DNA from: CAVPTL01 sp963729195
Lineage (GTDB): Bacteria; Actinomycetota; Thermoleophilia; Gaiellales; JAICJC01
DNA length: 64,000 bases
Assembly: GCA_963729195.1 (NCBI GenBank)
Contig: CAVSNF010000024.1
Span: forward strand, 310,001 to 374,000
Reading direction: 5' to 3'
A program made the translations under genes and the position numbers. The notes under the pieces were generated by a model, which saw only the letters and a list, made by a program, of their open reading frames with translations, ran no database searches and had not been told where the DNA came from. This document shows positions 8,804 through 17,919 of this stretch, piece by piece. Numbering within the stretch: the first letter of the stretch is position 1; every line of letters starts with the position of its first letter.

Positions 8804-9102
8804 ACGGCGACCACGAGTATAGCCGTGCCGCGCCGCTCAAACCCCACCAACGTCGGGGGTGAATAACGGTGCCTGGCACCGTTATTCACTCGCTCGCGCT
8901 GCTTGACGTCGAGGCGGCGGAGGACGTCCCACAGGCGGCTGACGTGCTCCTTCTTGTCGTCCACGATTCGCTGCACGACTTCCTTGGCGGCCTCGTCGGA
9001 GAGGGTGAAGGCCTGGGCCTCGTACCGGTTGATCGCCTCGAGCTCGGAGGCGAGGTTCTGGCGGATCGTCTGCAGGTCGGCGGTCAGCTCTGTCAGTCTC
9101 AT
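8794..9102 (-). CDS. Small ferritin-like diiron protein (end uncertain)
   Basis: The first 72 residues form a two-helix hairpin with a likely metal site: Glu in ELEAINRYEAQ, and Glu and His in DDKKEHVSRL. This E...Y/E...EH pattern resembles the encapsulated-ferritin and rubrerythrin-like families, which oxidise and store iron, often inside encapsulin shells; no encapsulin gene is in the window. It starts at ATG 9102, seven bases after the aldehyde dehydrogenase stop, so they are probably cotranscribed. The open frame then reads through the palindrome at 8859-8889 (giving VNNGARHRYS) and stops inside tRNA-Gly, so the true end is probably near 8887. Confidence 0.7.
   Translation of the reverse strand: MRLTELTADLQTIRQNLASELEAINRYEAQAFTLSDEAAKEVVQRIVDDKKEHVSRLWDVLRRLDVKQRERVNNGARHRYSPPTLVGFERRGTAILVVAVRL
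8859..8889. repeat. Palindromic repeat, copy 1 (31 bp)
   Basis: Arms GTGAATAACGGTGCC and GGCACCGTTATTCAC around one central T. Same sequence as the copies at 40674 and 62561. It lies at the 3' end of the ferritin-like gene and 55 bases upstream of the 5' end of tRNA-Gly. The outer GTGAATAA carries stops in two of three frames on each strand. Confidence 0.95.
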
Positions 9103-9109
9103 GAGGTTC

Positions 9110-10599
9110 TCACTGGTTGTCGATCTGGGCTCGTTGCAGCTGTCCGGAGTAGTCGACGTACACCGACTTCCACTCCGTGTAGGTGTCCAGCGCCGCGGTG
9201 CCGGCTTCGCGATGACCGTTGCCGGTGTACTTGGTGCCCCCGAACGGCAGCTGGATCTCGGCGCCGATCGTACCCGCATTGATGTAGGTGATGCCGGTGT
9301 CGAGGTCGCGGATCGCCCGAAACGCGGCGTTCACGTCGGCGGTGTAGATCGCGCTCGAGAGCCCGTACTCGACCCGATTGGAGATGTCGATGGCATCGCC
9401 CAGATCCTTGCATCGGATCAGCGCCGTCGCCGGGCCGAAGATCTCCTCGGTGGCGACCCGCATGTCGCGCTCGACGTCGCCGTAGATGGTCGGGTGGTAG
9501 TAGTAGCCGCTGGAGCCGTCCGTCCAATGCTCTCCGCCGGTGAGGATGCTGGCCCCGTCGTCGCGGGCGATGCCCGGTGTAGCGGTGCACCTTGTCCAGC
9601 GCCGCCTGGTTGATCAGCGGGCCGACGTCGGTCTCGGGATCCAGCCCGTTTCCGATTCGCAGCGCCTCGGCTCGCTCGCACCAGCCGCTGCGCCAGCCCG
9701 TCGTACACGCGCTCGTGCACGATCACGCGGCTGGCGGCGGTGCAGCGCTGGCCGCTGGTGCCAAACGCGCTCCAGAGGATGCCGTCGGCGGCGTTGTCCA
9801 GATCGGCGTCGTCCATCACGATGATGGCGTTCTTGCCGCCCAGCTCGAGGTGGATTCGCTTGAGCGTGGCCGCGCCCTGAGTGGCGACGTGAATGCCCGT
9901 CTCCTTCGAGCCCGTGAAGGTCACAACCTTCACGTCGGGGTGGGTGATCAACCGCTCACCCACCACCGCGCCACTGCCGTGGACGATGTTGATGACACCC
10001 GGCGGCAGGCCCGCCTCCTCGAAGATCTGAACCAGCAGCTCACCCAAGAGCGGCGTGTCGGCGGCCGGCTTGAACACCGCGGTGTTGCCCGTCACCAGCG
10101 CCGGCATCAGCTTCCAGGTCGGGATCGCCATCGGGAAGTTGAACGGCGTGATCACCGCCACCACCCCCATCGGCTGGCGCACGCTCATGGCAAACTTGTC
10201 GGGCATCTCGGCGGGCACCGTCTGACCGAACATGCGCCGGCCCTCGCCGGCCATGTAGTAGGTCATGTCGATGCCCTCCTGGACATCGCCGCCGGCCTCG
10301 GCCAGCACCTTGCCCATCTCTCGGGTCATCATCTCGGTCAGCTCGGGCTTGCGGTCGCGCAGCGCCTCGGCCACCCGAAACAGGATCTCGGCCCGCTTGG
10401 GCGCGGGATACAGGCGCCAGCTCTGGTAGGCCTCGTGGGCGGCGGCCACCGCTCTGTCGGTATCCCCCACGGTCGATTTGGGGAACGACCCCAGCAGCGA
10501 GCCGTCCGCCGGGCTGTGGTTCTCAAACCGCTCCCCGGACTCGGACTCAACCCACGATCCACCCACATAGTTTCGGTACTCGCCGGCGGCAACCGCCAT
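9110..10599 (-). CDS. NAD(P)-dependent aldehyde dehydrogenase (two +1 frameshifts)
   Basis: Oxidises an aldehyde to the acid in the cytosol; about 497 residues. Seen in order: Rossmann cofactor region (VITPFNFPMAIPTWK, FTGSKETG), catalytic Glu in LELGGKNAIIV, nucleophile Cys in GTSGQRCTAASRV, and EEIFGPATALI with the C-terminal GGTKYTGNGHREAG and WKSVYVDYSGQLQRAQ. The C-terminus resembles the semialdehyde dehydrogenases of lysine or proline type breakdown, but the substrate is not certain. Frame jumps by one extra base near 9695 (GTG[C]GAG) and 9573 (ACCGGG for ACCGG); otherwise complete. Seven bases separate it from the ferritin-like gene downstream. Confidence 0.93.
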
Positions 10600-10632
10600 C
10601 TACTGCCTCCTCATCGCAATCGCGGGCACACT

Positions 10633-11876
10633 CTACTCACCGCGCACCGCGAGCACGCGCAGCAGCTCATCCACCCGTGCATCCACAACCTCGAGCTCGC
10701 CGGGGGCCACACTGGCACTGTCCTGCATGCCGTGCCCGGTCACGATCGAGACGATCAGGGTGCGGGCGGGAACGTCGCCTCGCTGGGCGAGCTTGATCGT
10801 GGCGGCGATCGGCGCGGCCGCCGACAGATCGGCCCACACGCCCTCGAACTCGCCGAGCATCATCCGGGCCTGCTCCAGCTCGGCTTCGGACACGCGCACC
10901 ACCAACCCCTCCGACTCGACCACCGCCTGCAGCGTCTGCACCGTCCCGGTGACGCCGGCGAGCGCCTTGGCGCCGGTCATCGCCTGCGAGGACGGCGACA
11001 CCCAGTCCTTGCCGCCGGCCAGCGCGCTGGCCACCGCCCCGGACACCTCGACCGCGACCATCCGCGGGATGCGGTCGATCACGCCCCAGGCGACCAGCTC
11101 GCGAAAGCCTCGCCACACTCCCTGGATGCCGTCTCCCAAGCCCGGCCGGAACGATCGCCAGATCGGGCGCGCTGAAGCGCAGCTGCTCGACGATCTCGTA
11201 GGCGATCGTGCGATAGCCCTCGATCGAGAGCGGGTCGCCGCCGATCGGAGGCGAGGTGCGATTGGAGAACGAGCGCCAGCCCAGTGACCGCTCGGCACTG
11301 GCCAGAAGCGGCCAGCGTTCGGCCGCCGATCGCACCGCCACCACCCTCCCGCCGACGGCTTCCATGGCGTCGCGGGTGCGCGGGTCGAGGTCGGGATCGA
11401 CCAGGCCGACCGACCGCAGGCCCGCCCGGGCGGCGTAGGCGGCCATCGAGATCGCCAGCGCATCGTCTCCGGCGGTCCCCAGCGTGGATTCACGATCCTC
11501 GATCTGTGACACCGCCAGCGCCGCAAACCGATCGCGCCAGCTGCCGGTGGGGTTGGCCCGCTCGTCCTTCAGAAACAGCCGCCGCAGCCCCAGCTCGGCC
11601 CCCAGACCGTGGGAGGCAATCAGCGGGCGTATCACCCTCCCCCAGGGTCACCAGCCGGTCGCGAGGCACCGGCAACTGGGTGGCATACCGCGCCAGCCCG
11701 CGACCGGTGAGCTTGCCCGGCTTGAGCGCAACCATGCGGGCATACACCGGGGCCACATTCGCCGGCGCACCTTCCGACGAGCACGACGGACAGCCGCCCG
11801 GCATCGATACCACTGGATAGCGGCGCCTGCACCTGAGGCACTCCAATGCGCTCGGAACAGCCATCACCGCGAGCAT
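10633..11876 (-). CDS. Threonine-synthase-like fold-type II protein lacking the PLP lysine (frameshifted)
   Basis: About 410 residues of the tryptophan-synthase-beta/threonine synthase fold. The N-terminus has a zinc-ribbon-like pair (CLRC...CPSC), then FLKDERANPTGSWRDRFAAL. In true threonine synthases this motif is NPTGSFKD with the Lys forming the Schiff base; here the Lys is Arg. The cofactor-contact loop (S-G-N in relatives) reads TAGDDALA. The rest (IVPAGLGDGIQGVWRGFREL; SGAVASALAGGKDW) keeps the fold. One +1 shift near 11640 and one near 11140 interrupt it. It may be a regulatory or binding pseudoenzyme, or use another reaction. Divergent from the 11907 gene. Start ATG 11876 or 11864. 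Confidence 0.85.
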
Positions 11877-11906
11877 ACCCCTTGCAAGGGCGGGTATCCT
11901 CTAGGA

Positions 11907-12146
11907 GTGATCTATTGCGTGGTGCCCAGAGAACTCGAGCACGAGCTGCTCGACCAGATGCGTGAGTACTACCGCGACAACCCGGGTGTCGAGGTGATCG
12001 TCGACCGCCGCTACGGCGGTCCCAATGATCGCCGCCGCGGCGAGACCGGGGTCACGGACGAGCGCCGCGTGACCCGCGACCGCCGGCGCGCACGCGCCAT
12101 CGGCACGTTCCCGCGGATCGAAGCGTTCGACACCGCTGACAGCTGA
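11907..12146 (+). CDS. Small charged protein of unknown function
   Basis: A 79-residue, very charged soluble protein not recognised beyond a general resemblance to small conserved actinobacterial proteins. It begins with VIYCVVPRELEHELLDQM, continues EYYRDNPGVEVIVDRRYGG and ends in an Arg-rich stretch (RRRGETGVTDERRVTRDRRRAR). The DRRYGGPNDRR block could bind nucleic acid, but that is only a guess from charge. The GTG start at 11907 overlaps an AGGAG run, leaving an unusually tight spacing, so a start slightly downstream is possible. Divergent from the threonine-synthase-like gene. Confidence 0.65.
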   Translation: MIYCVVPRELEHELLDQMREYYRDNPGVEVIVDRRYGGPNDRRRGETGVTDERRVTRDRRRARAIGTFPRIEAFDTADS

Positions 12147-12161
12147 TCGCCGGTTACATCA

Positions 12162-12753
12162 CTAGTTGAGCACCACGGAGCCGTCCGGCTCTGTGGCGGC
12201 GTTCCACTCTTGGAAGCGGTCGTCGATCTCCTCCAGCTCAGCGCCGCGGTGCTGCAGCGTGACCGGCTGGGCTCCCAGCATGTCGACGCGGAACTGGTAC
12301 CACGACAGCTCCCACGCGATCGTGACCACGACCTCGCGATGACTGCGCTGGATCACGCTCACCCGGGGATCGCCGAGGGTGCGGATGATCCCCGACACGG
12401 TGCGGCGGTGGCCCGACTCGTTGAACAGTTCGATGCCGGCTTCCACCACATCGTGGGGATCGTCGGGCAGCGCGGCCGGCTCGAACGGCGTGGGGCCGGC
12501 GTTGGCGTTGCGCTTGCGGCTCTGAAAGAGGCCCTTGAAGCCACGCGGCCGGGCCGTCCACATCTGCAACGGCACCGCCGGTGCGCCTTCCCGAATCCAG
12601 CCCGCGGGCGTCGGCGGCATCAAGGCAGAGCGGGCACACGTAGGCGTCGTCGTCAGCGTGACGGTGGTACGTCACGAGATGCTCTCCCAAGAGCAGCGAC
12701 CGCCCGCAGACGGCGCATTCCGTCTCGATGTCATTGCGCTTGATTTCGATCAC
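12162..12753 (-). CDS. Zinc-ribbon-containing protein of unknown function (one frameshift)
   Basis: About 197 residues. The N-terminus has a treble-clef style ribbon: CAVCG, then HRHADDDAYVCPLCL about 25 residues later, giving two CxxC pairs. A basic stretch (FKGLFQSRKRNANAG) follows, then an alpha/beta domain (VVEAGIELFNESGHRRTVSGIIRTLG; VVVTIAWELSWYQFRVD). A single extra G near 12611 (CGCGGG for CGCGG) breaks the frame between ribbon and C-terminal domain. Start GTG 12753. It is alone between the charged small gene and the RlpA-like gene, and I cannot assign a function. Confidence 0.65.
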
Positions 12754-12897
12754 ACAGATGTCCCGATTTTGACTCCCGCCCGCGGCCGTGAGTATACCGA
12801 AGTCACCGAAAGCCGCCGCAAACCGGGCGGTTCCCAGAATGGGCCAGGCTACCCGGTTTGACCTACCCAAACGTTTGCCGGTACCGTCCACCCTCAC

Positions 12898-13873
12898 ATG
12901 TGGGGACCGGGGAGAGGAACGGCTGCGGCAGGGCTGGTAGCGGCTGCCGCAACGCTGATGGGAGCGGGCATGATCGGCGCCGCCTCGCCCGGTCACGCTG
13001 CCCCCGCCGCCCAGGCCTCCGCCGTGATGCACCAGCTCGATGCCCTCACCGGCCGGCGCGCCCGCCTCACGGCGGCGGTGACCAAGCGCCAGGCACAGGT
13101 GGACGCGCTCACGGCCGCGGTGATCGCCGGCGAGCTGCGGATCAAGCGCGATCGCGCGGCTCAGACCCGCGTGCGCACCCGCCTGGCGGCGCTGCTGGTT
13201 GCCCAGTACAAAGGCCCCAGCGCCGATCCCGCGGCATTTCTGCTGGGAGCAGGGTCGCTTGACGAGCTGACGTCGCGGGCTGACACGCTCGACCGGATCT
13301 CGGCCTCCCAGGCTGCGGTGATCGCGCAGCTCACCGCCGACGCCCGCAAGGCAGACGCCGACAGGGCCCGCACAACTGCGTTGCGCCGCACCGTGTCAGC
13401 CCGGCTGGCTGGGCTCACTGCCACCCGCGCCCAGATCGACCAGTCGATCGCCGCCCGCGAGCAGCTGCTCGCCCAGCTGACCGCCGCCACCCGCGCGGCG
13501 GTGCAGCACGAGCAGCACCGCCGGGCAACCCTGGCGACCGACACCGGCGGCGGGCAACGACAGCGGTGGCGGAGGGGCTCCGCCCCAGGGCCAGAGCTTC
13601 ACCGGCGAGGTCACCTGGTACGGCCCGGGATTCGCCGGACAGCCGACCGCGTCGGGCGAGATCTTCGATCCCAGCAAGCTCACCGCCGCCAGCCCATGGC
13701 TGGCGTTCGGCACCGTGATTCAGGTCACCAGCACCGTCACCCATCGAAGCGTGACGGTGCGGGTCAACGACCGCGGCCCGTTCGGTCGCGGCGTGCTCGA
13801 TCTCTCCCAGCACGCCGCCGCGGTGATCGGGCTCTCCGGCTGGCAGGTGTGCCGGATCCAGGTGGTCGGTTAG
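12898..13873 (+). CDS. Secreted RlpA-like double-psi beta-barrel protein with coiled coil (one frameshift)
   Basis: Starts with a signal-peptide-like segment (AGLVAAAATLMGAGMIGAASPGHAAP), then about 170 residues of coiled coil rich in Ala/Arg (as in peptidoglycan hydrolase activators), a Gly-rich linker, and a C-terminal RlpA domain: GEVTWYGPGFAGQPTASGEIFDP, LTAASPWLAFGTVIQVT, VNDRGPFGRGVLDLS, AAVIGLSGWQVCRIQV. RlpA proteins cut or bind glycan strands; the Asp in NDRGPF is the likely catalytic residue. One extra G at 13552-13554 shifts the frame before the barrel. Its TAG interlocks with the TAA of the EF-G-like gene on the other strand. Confidence 0.85.
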
Positions 13874-15921
13874 GCCTTGGCCAGCTCCCCGTCCTTGGCG
13901 GCGCTGATCAGCCCGCCGGCGACGTGTGCGGGCACTTCCTCGTAGCGCAGGAAGCTCATCGCATAGTCGGCCCGGCCACCGGTCATCGACGTCAGATCGG
14001 GAGCGTAGGTGAGCACCTCGGCCATCGGCACGTCGGCGTGGATGGTCGAGTAGCCCGCGCCTGGATCCATCCCCAGCACGCGACCGCGACGACTGGTCAT
14101 ATCGCCGATCACATCGCCCACGTTCTCGTCGGGCACGGTGATGTCGAGCCGCATGATCGGCTCCAGCAGAGCCGGGTCGGCCTCGGCGACGGCTTTCTTG
14201 AACGCCATCGAGCCGGCGATCTTGAACGCCATCTCGGATGAGTCGACGGTGTGGTAGGAGCCGTCTACCAGGGTGACCTTGATGCCGACCACCTTGGAAC
14301 CGGTCAGATCGCCCTTCTGCATCGCTTCCTGGATGCCCTTGTCCACCGCCGGCCGGAACCCCTGCGGAATCACGCCGCCCACGATCTTGTCGACGAACTC
14401 ATAGCCCTCGTGGCTTCCCAGCGGCTCGATCTGGATATGACAGTCGCCGAACTGGCCCCGCCCGCCGGTCTGCTTCTTGTAGCGGCCCTGGGCCCGCGCC
14501 GGCTTGCGAATCGTCTCGAGGTACGGCACCCGCGGTGGGTGCAGGTCGACCTCGACCCCGAACCGCCGCGCGACCCGGTCGACAGTCACCTCGACATGCA
14601 TCTGCGAGAGTCCGGCCACGATCATCTCGCCGGTCTGCGGATCGCGGTGGATGTCCAGCGCCGGATCCTCCTCGGCCAGCCGCCGCAGCGCCTGGTACAC
14701 CTTGTCCTCCTCGCCCTTGTGGCGAGGCTCGATCGCGAACGACACGACCGGCGCCGGGAAGGCCAGCGGCTCGATCTCGGCAGGATTGTCAGCGTCCGAC
14801 AGCACGTCGCCCGTGCCGGTCTCCTTGAGCTTGGCCACCGCCCCGATCGATCCCGGGCCGAGCGCGTCGATGGGCGTGTGATCCTTGCCCTGAATCTGCA
14901 GCAGCTGGCCGATCCGCTCCTTGGCGTGGGAGTGGTTGTTGGTCAGGTTCGAGTCGGATGTGACCGTGCCGGCAAACACGCGCATCAGGTTGATCTTGCC
15001 GCTGAACGGGTCGGCCACCGTCTTGAACACGTAGGCGAGTGTGTTGGCGCCCCCCACCTCGGGCACGTTGCGCGCCCGCGCCGGCGAAGGCAGACCTTCC
15101 ACGATCAGGTCGAGCAGCCCGTGGGAGCCGATGTTTCGGGTGGCAGCACCACAGCCGACCGGAAACAGCTCGCCCTCGGTGACCAGCTTCTTGAGCGCCG
15201 CGGCCATCTCCTCGCGGGTGATCTCGTCGCCCTCCAGGTACCGCTCCATCAGCTCGTCCGACGTCTCCGAGACCACGTCCATCAGCTTGTCGTGGTACTC
15301 GTCGGCGATAGCCCGCACATCCTCGGGGATCTCCACCGCCTCGTCGTGCCCGGAGCCGTCCCCGCTGTGGTCGTAGGCGACCATGTGCACCAGGTCGACA
15401 ACGCCGTGGAACTCGGTCTCCGAACCGATCGGGATCTCGACCGCCACACACCGATCGGAGAGCTGGCTGCGCAGGCCTTCGAGCGCGGTGAAGAAGTCGG
15501 CCCGTTCACGGTCGAGCATGTTGATCAGCACCAGCCGCGACAGTCCCAGCTCGTCGCATCGCCTCCACACGCGACCGGTTCCGACCTCGACGCCCATGAC
15601 GCCCGACACAGTCACGATCGCCCCCTCCACCACCCGCAGGGTCGAGAGCACATCTGCCTGGAAGCTGGGCTCGCCGGGAGTGTCGATCAGGTTGATCGTG
15701 CGTCCCTCCCACTCCAGGTGGGTGATAGCCGCCGAGATCGACATGCCCCGGCGCTTCTCCTCCTCGTCGGTGTCGCACACGGTCGACTGCTCGGCCACGG
15801 AGCCCAGACGGTTGATCGTCCCCGACTCGTACAGCAGCGCTTCGACCAGGGACGTCTTGCCGGTGCCGCGGTGACCGATCACCGCGACGTTGCGAATCTT
15901 GCCGGGCTCCTTCACAGGCAT
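13870..15921 (-). CDS. fusA: Elongation factor G-like translation GTPase (FusA2 type)
   Basis: A 683-residue intact protein with all EF-G domains. G1 is GHRGTGKT, the switch region is EEEKRRGMSISAA, G3 is DTPGE. The base-selecting G4 motif is NMLD instead of NKxD. Domain IV lacks the usual long conserved tip seen in canonical EF-G, and SGKINLMRVFAGT and MHVEVTVDRVARRFGVEV mark domains II and III. These are marks of the EF-G-like paralogue found beside true EF-G in actinobacteria, whose exact job is unsettled. ATG 15921 has GGAGG six bases upstream. It follows whiG on the same strand. Confidence 0.9.
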   Translation of the reverse strand: MPVKEPGKIRNVAVIGHRGTGKTSLVEALLYESGTINRLGSVAEQSTVCDTDEEEKRRGMSISAAITHLEWEGRTINLIDTPGEPSFQADVLSTLRVVEGAIVTVSGVMGVEVGTGRVWRRCDELGLSRLVLINMLDRERADFFTALEGLRSQLSDRCVAVEIPIGSETEFHGVVDLVHMVAYDHSGDGSGHDEAVEIPEDVRAIADEYHDKLMDVVSETSDELMERYLEGDEITREEMAAALKKLVTEGELFPVGCGAATRNIGSHGLLDLIVEGLPSPARARNVPEVGGANTLAYVFKTVADPFSGKINLMRVFAGTVTSDSNLTNNHSHAKERIGQLLQIQGKDHTPIDALGPGSIGAVAKLKETGTGDVLSDADNPAEIEPLAFPAPVVSFAIEPRHKGEEDKVYQALRRLAEEDPALDIHRDPQTGEMIVAGLSQMHVEVTVDRVARRFGVEVDLHPPRVPYLETIRKPARAQGRYKKQTGGRGQFGDCHIQIEPLGSHEGYEFVDKIVGGVIPQGFRPAVDKGIQEAMQKGDLTGSKVVGIKVTLVDGSYHTVDSSEMAFKIAGSMAFKKAVAEADPALLEPIMRLDITVPDENVGDVIGDMTSRRGRVLGMDPGAGYSTIHADVPMAEVLTYAPDLTSMTGGRADYAMSFLRYEEVPAHVAGGLISAAKDGELAKA

Positions 15922-15967
15922 GTATGGCCTCCAAGGCTTGGAAGTACGTCGCTAGACGCCTTCCAGA

Positions 15968-16744
15968 CTACCGCACTGGTGGAGGCAGGCTGCCGTGCAA
16001 CTTCGCCTTCAAGCGAAGGATGGCCTTGGTGTGGAGCTGCGACACACGGGACTCCGTGACACCCAGCACGTCGCCGATCTCGCGCAGCGTCAGCTCCTCG
16101 TAGTAGTAGAGCGTGATCACCGTCTTCTCACGTTCGGGCAGCTTCGAGATCGCGTTGGCCAGCGACTCGCGCACTTCGGTGCGGGTCATCTCTGCCGACG
16201 GGTCATCGGCGTTGGGATCTTGCAGCGTGTCGATCAGCGAGACCGTGTCGCCACCCGACGACGAGATCGTCCAGAGCTCGTCCAGGGCGGCCACCGACGA
16301 GCGCGAGATCTGGGTCAGGCTGTCTTGGAACTCCTCGCCGGTGATGTCCAGGTGCTTGGCGATCTCCTCGTCGGTGGGAGGCCGATGCAGCTTGTGCTCG
16401 AGCTCGACGATCGCCCGCTCGATCTCGCGGGCGCGGCTGCGCACCGACCGCGGCACCCAGTCGAGCGACCGCAGCTCATCGATGATCGAGCCCTTGATCC
16501 GGCTGATGGCGTAGGTCTCGAACTTGGTGTCACGCCCCGGGTCGAAGCGCTCGATCGCGTTCATCAACCCCAGCAGGCCGTAGGACACCAGGTCGCCCTC
16601 TTCGACGTGGGCCGGCAGGCCGGTGCCCAGCCGGCCGGCGACGTACTTGACCAGCGGCGCATAGGTCAGGATCAGGCGGTCGCGCAGCCGGGGATCGGCT
16701 GTGCGTTTGTATTCCTCCCAGATCGCTACGGAGTCGTCGGCCAT
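15968..16744 (-). CDS. whiG: WhiG/FliA-family RNA polymerase sigma factor
   Basis: A 258-residue sigma-28 type factor with regions 2, 3 and 4. Region 2 shows LILTYAPLVKYVAGRL, GLLGLMNAIERFDPGRDTKF and the promoter-melting TYAISRIKGSIIDELRSLDW; region 3 VPRSVRSRAREIERAI; region 4 LPEREKTVITLYYYEELTLREIGDVLGVTESRVSQLH. In actinobacteria WhiG drives sporulation genes, in others FliA drives flagella; no flagellar or spore genes are in the window, so its regulon is unknown. Its ATG overlaps the stop of the tyrosine recombinase upstream (TGATG), so the two are translationally coupled. Confidence 0.94.
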   Translation of the reverse strand: MADDSVAIWEEYKRTADPRLRDRLILTYAPLVKYVAGRLGTGLPAHVEEGDLVSYGLLGLMNAIERFDPGRDTKFETYAISRIKGSIIDELRSLDWVPRSVRSRAREIERAIVELEHKLHRPPTDEEIAKHLDITGEEFQDSLTQISRSSVAALDELWTISSSGGDTVSLIDTLQDPNADDPSAEMTRTEVRESLANAISKLPEREKTVITLYYYEELTLREIGDVLGVTESRVSQLHTKAILRLKAKLHGSLPPPVR

Positions 16745-17644
16745 CACGCTCGCGGGTGTGAAGAAGCATGCGCCGCCCGCAGGTGGCGCACACTTACATG
16801 GGTATACACCTGGGTCGTCGAGACGGAAGCGTGACCCAGAAGCTCCTGAATACTACGAAGATCGGCACCACCTTCGAGCAGGTGGGTGGCATAGGTGTGG
16901 CGCAGGGCATGCGGCGATCGATGGGCGATGCCGGTGCGCGCCAGCCGCCGCGACAGCGCGCGGCGAATATCTGAGGGGCTCAGCGCGCGGCCGCGGACAC
17001 TCACAAACAGCTCCCCAACCTGGGTGTTCGCAGCAAGCTTTGGCCGGCCGAGCTCGAGATATGCCCGGATCGCGGATACCGCATCGGTTCCCATTGGCAA
17101 CACACGCTGCTTTCGACCCTTCCCCTCGACCTTGATGGTGCGCTCGCCGAGATCGACGTCGGCGACCCGCACGGTACATGCCTCACCGGCTCGCACCCCA
17201 CACGAGTACAGCAAGTTCGAGCAGGGCATGATCGCGCAGAGCGCGGGGATCGTCGCCGACGACGGGCTCCAGCAAGCCGCTCGGTTTCGGCGCGGGAGAG
17301 CGTCGCCGGAAGGGTGCGCACCCGCTTCGGACCGGGAACGACCGCGGCCGGGTCAAGCTCGGTGACTCCGCGGGAATGAAGCCAGGCATGAGCGCTGCGC
17401 ACGGCCGAGAGCTTCCGCGCCGCGGTGGCCGGCGCGTATCGCATGCGTGCCGAGATAGGCGGCGTAGCGGCGAAGCAGCTTCACGTCGACCTGGGTCGAG
17501 GTCGGTGCCCGACGCCGACAGCCAGCGGGTGTACTGCCCCAGGTCGGTGGTGTAGGCGCGGATGGTGTTGGGAGATGCGCCGCTCGCGCGCAGCCCATCG
17601 AGGAAGCGCGCAAGCCGATCGTCGGTGTCAGGGCCGGCGGGCAT
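16744..17644 (-). CDS. xerC: Xer-family tyrosine recombinase (several +1 frameshifts)
   Basis: About 300 residues. The N-terminal SAM-like core-binding domain (FLDGLRASGASPNTIRAYTTDL; ARKLSAVRSAHAWL) precedes the catalytic domain with Arg in YSCGVRAGEA, Lys in VEGKGRKQRVLP, HALRHTYATHLLEGG (His, Arg), LGHASVSTTQVYTHV (His and nucleophile Tyr). All five catalytic residues are present. At least four +1 shifts occur in the N-terminal half between 17530 and 17210. Length and gene position (next to whiG, as in actinobacteria where xer lies between dprA and whiG) argue for the chromosome-dimer resolvase rather than a mobile integrase. Confidence 0.88.
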
Positions 17645-17688
17645 CGTGGCCCCAACGCTATTCGAGTCGTGGAGGGGGTGTCCTGCCG

Positions 17689-17877
17689 TCACCGGCTGCC
17701 CCGCACGCCGAAGTCCCGCAGTGCCAGATCGGCCATCCAGACGCCGATCGCGGCTGCGGCCACGGCGATCACCCACACGCCTCCGCGCACCGCTGCGTAG
17801 CCGATTCCGATCAGCGCCGCAGCCAGCACCGCGAACAGGATGCCGCGGGCTCTGGGTCGAGGAGACGAGGTGGACAC
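17689..17877 (-). CDS. Small two-helix membrane protein
   Basis: About 62 residues from GTG 17877 (VSTSSPRPRARGIL). Two hydrophobic helices are seen, ILFAVLAAALIGIGYAAV and VWVIAVAAAAIGVWMADLAL, joined by a short turn, with a charged N-terminus and an Arg tail. The longer open frame from 17913 lacks support. Not recognised. It lies between the recombinase and the secreted repeat gene on the same strand. Confidence 0.6.
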   Translation of the reverse strand: MSTSSPRPRARGILFAVLAAALIGIGYAAVRGGVWVIAVAAAAIGVWMADLALRDFGVRGSR

Positions 17878-17919
17878 CGGCAAACCGTAGCCGCCGGTGC
17901 CCACCTCTCGCATCCCCGT

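Noticed and set aside
14251..16059. 602-codon open frame on the plus strand
   Set aside because: It covers the intact EF-G-like gene and part of whiG on the other strand; composition mirrors the sense codons of a high-GC gene and no family motif is seen.
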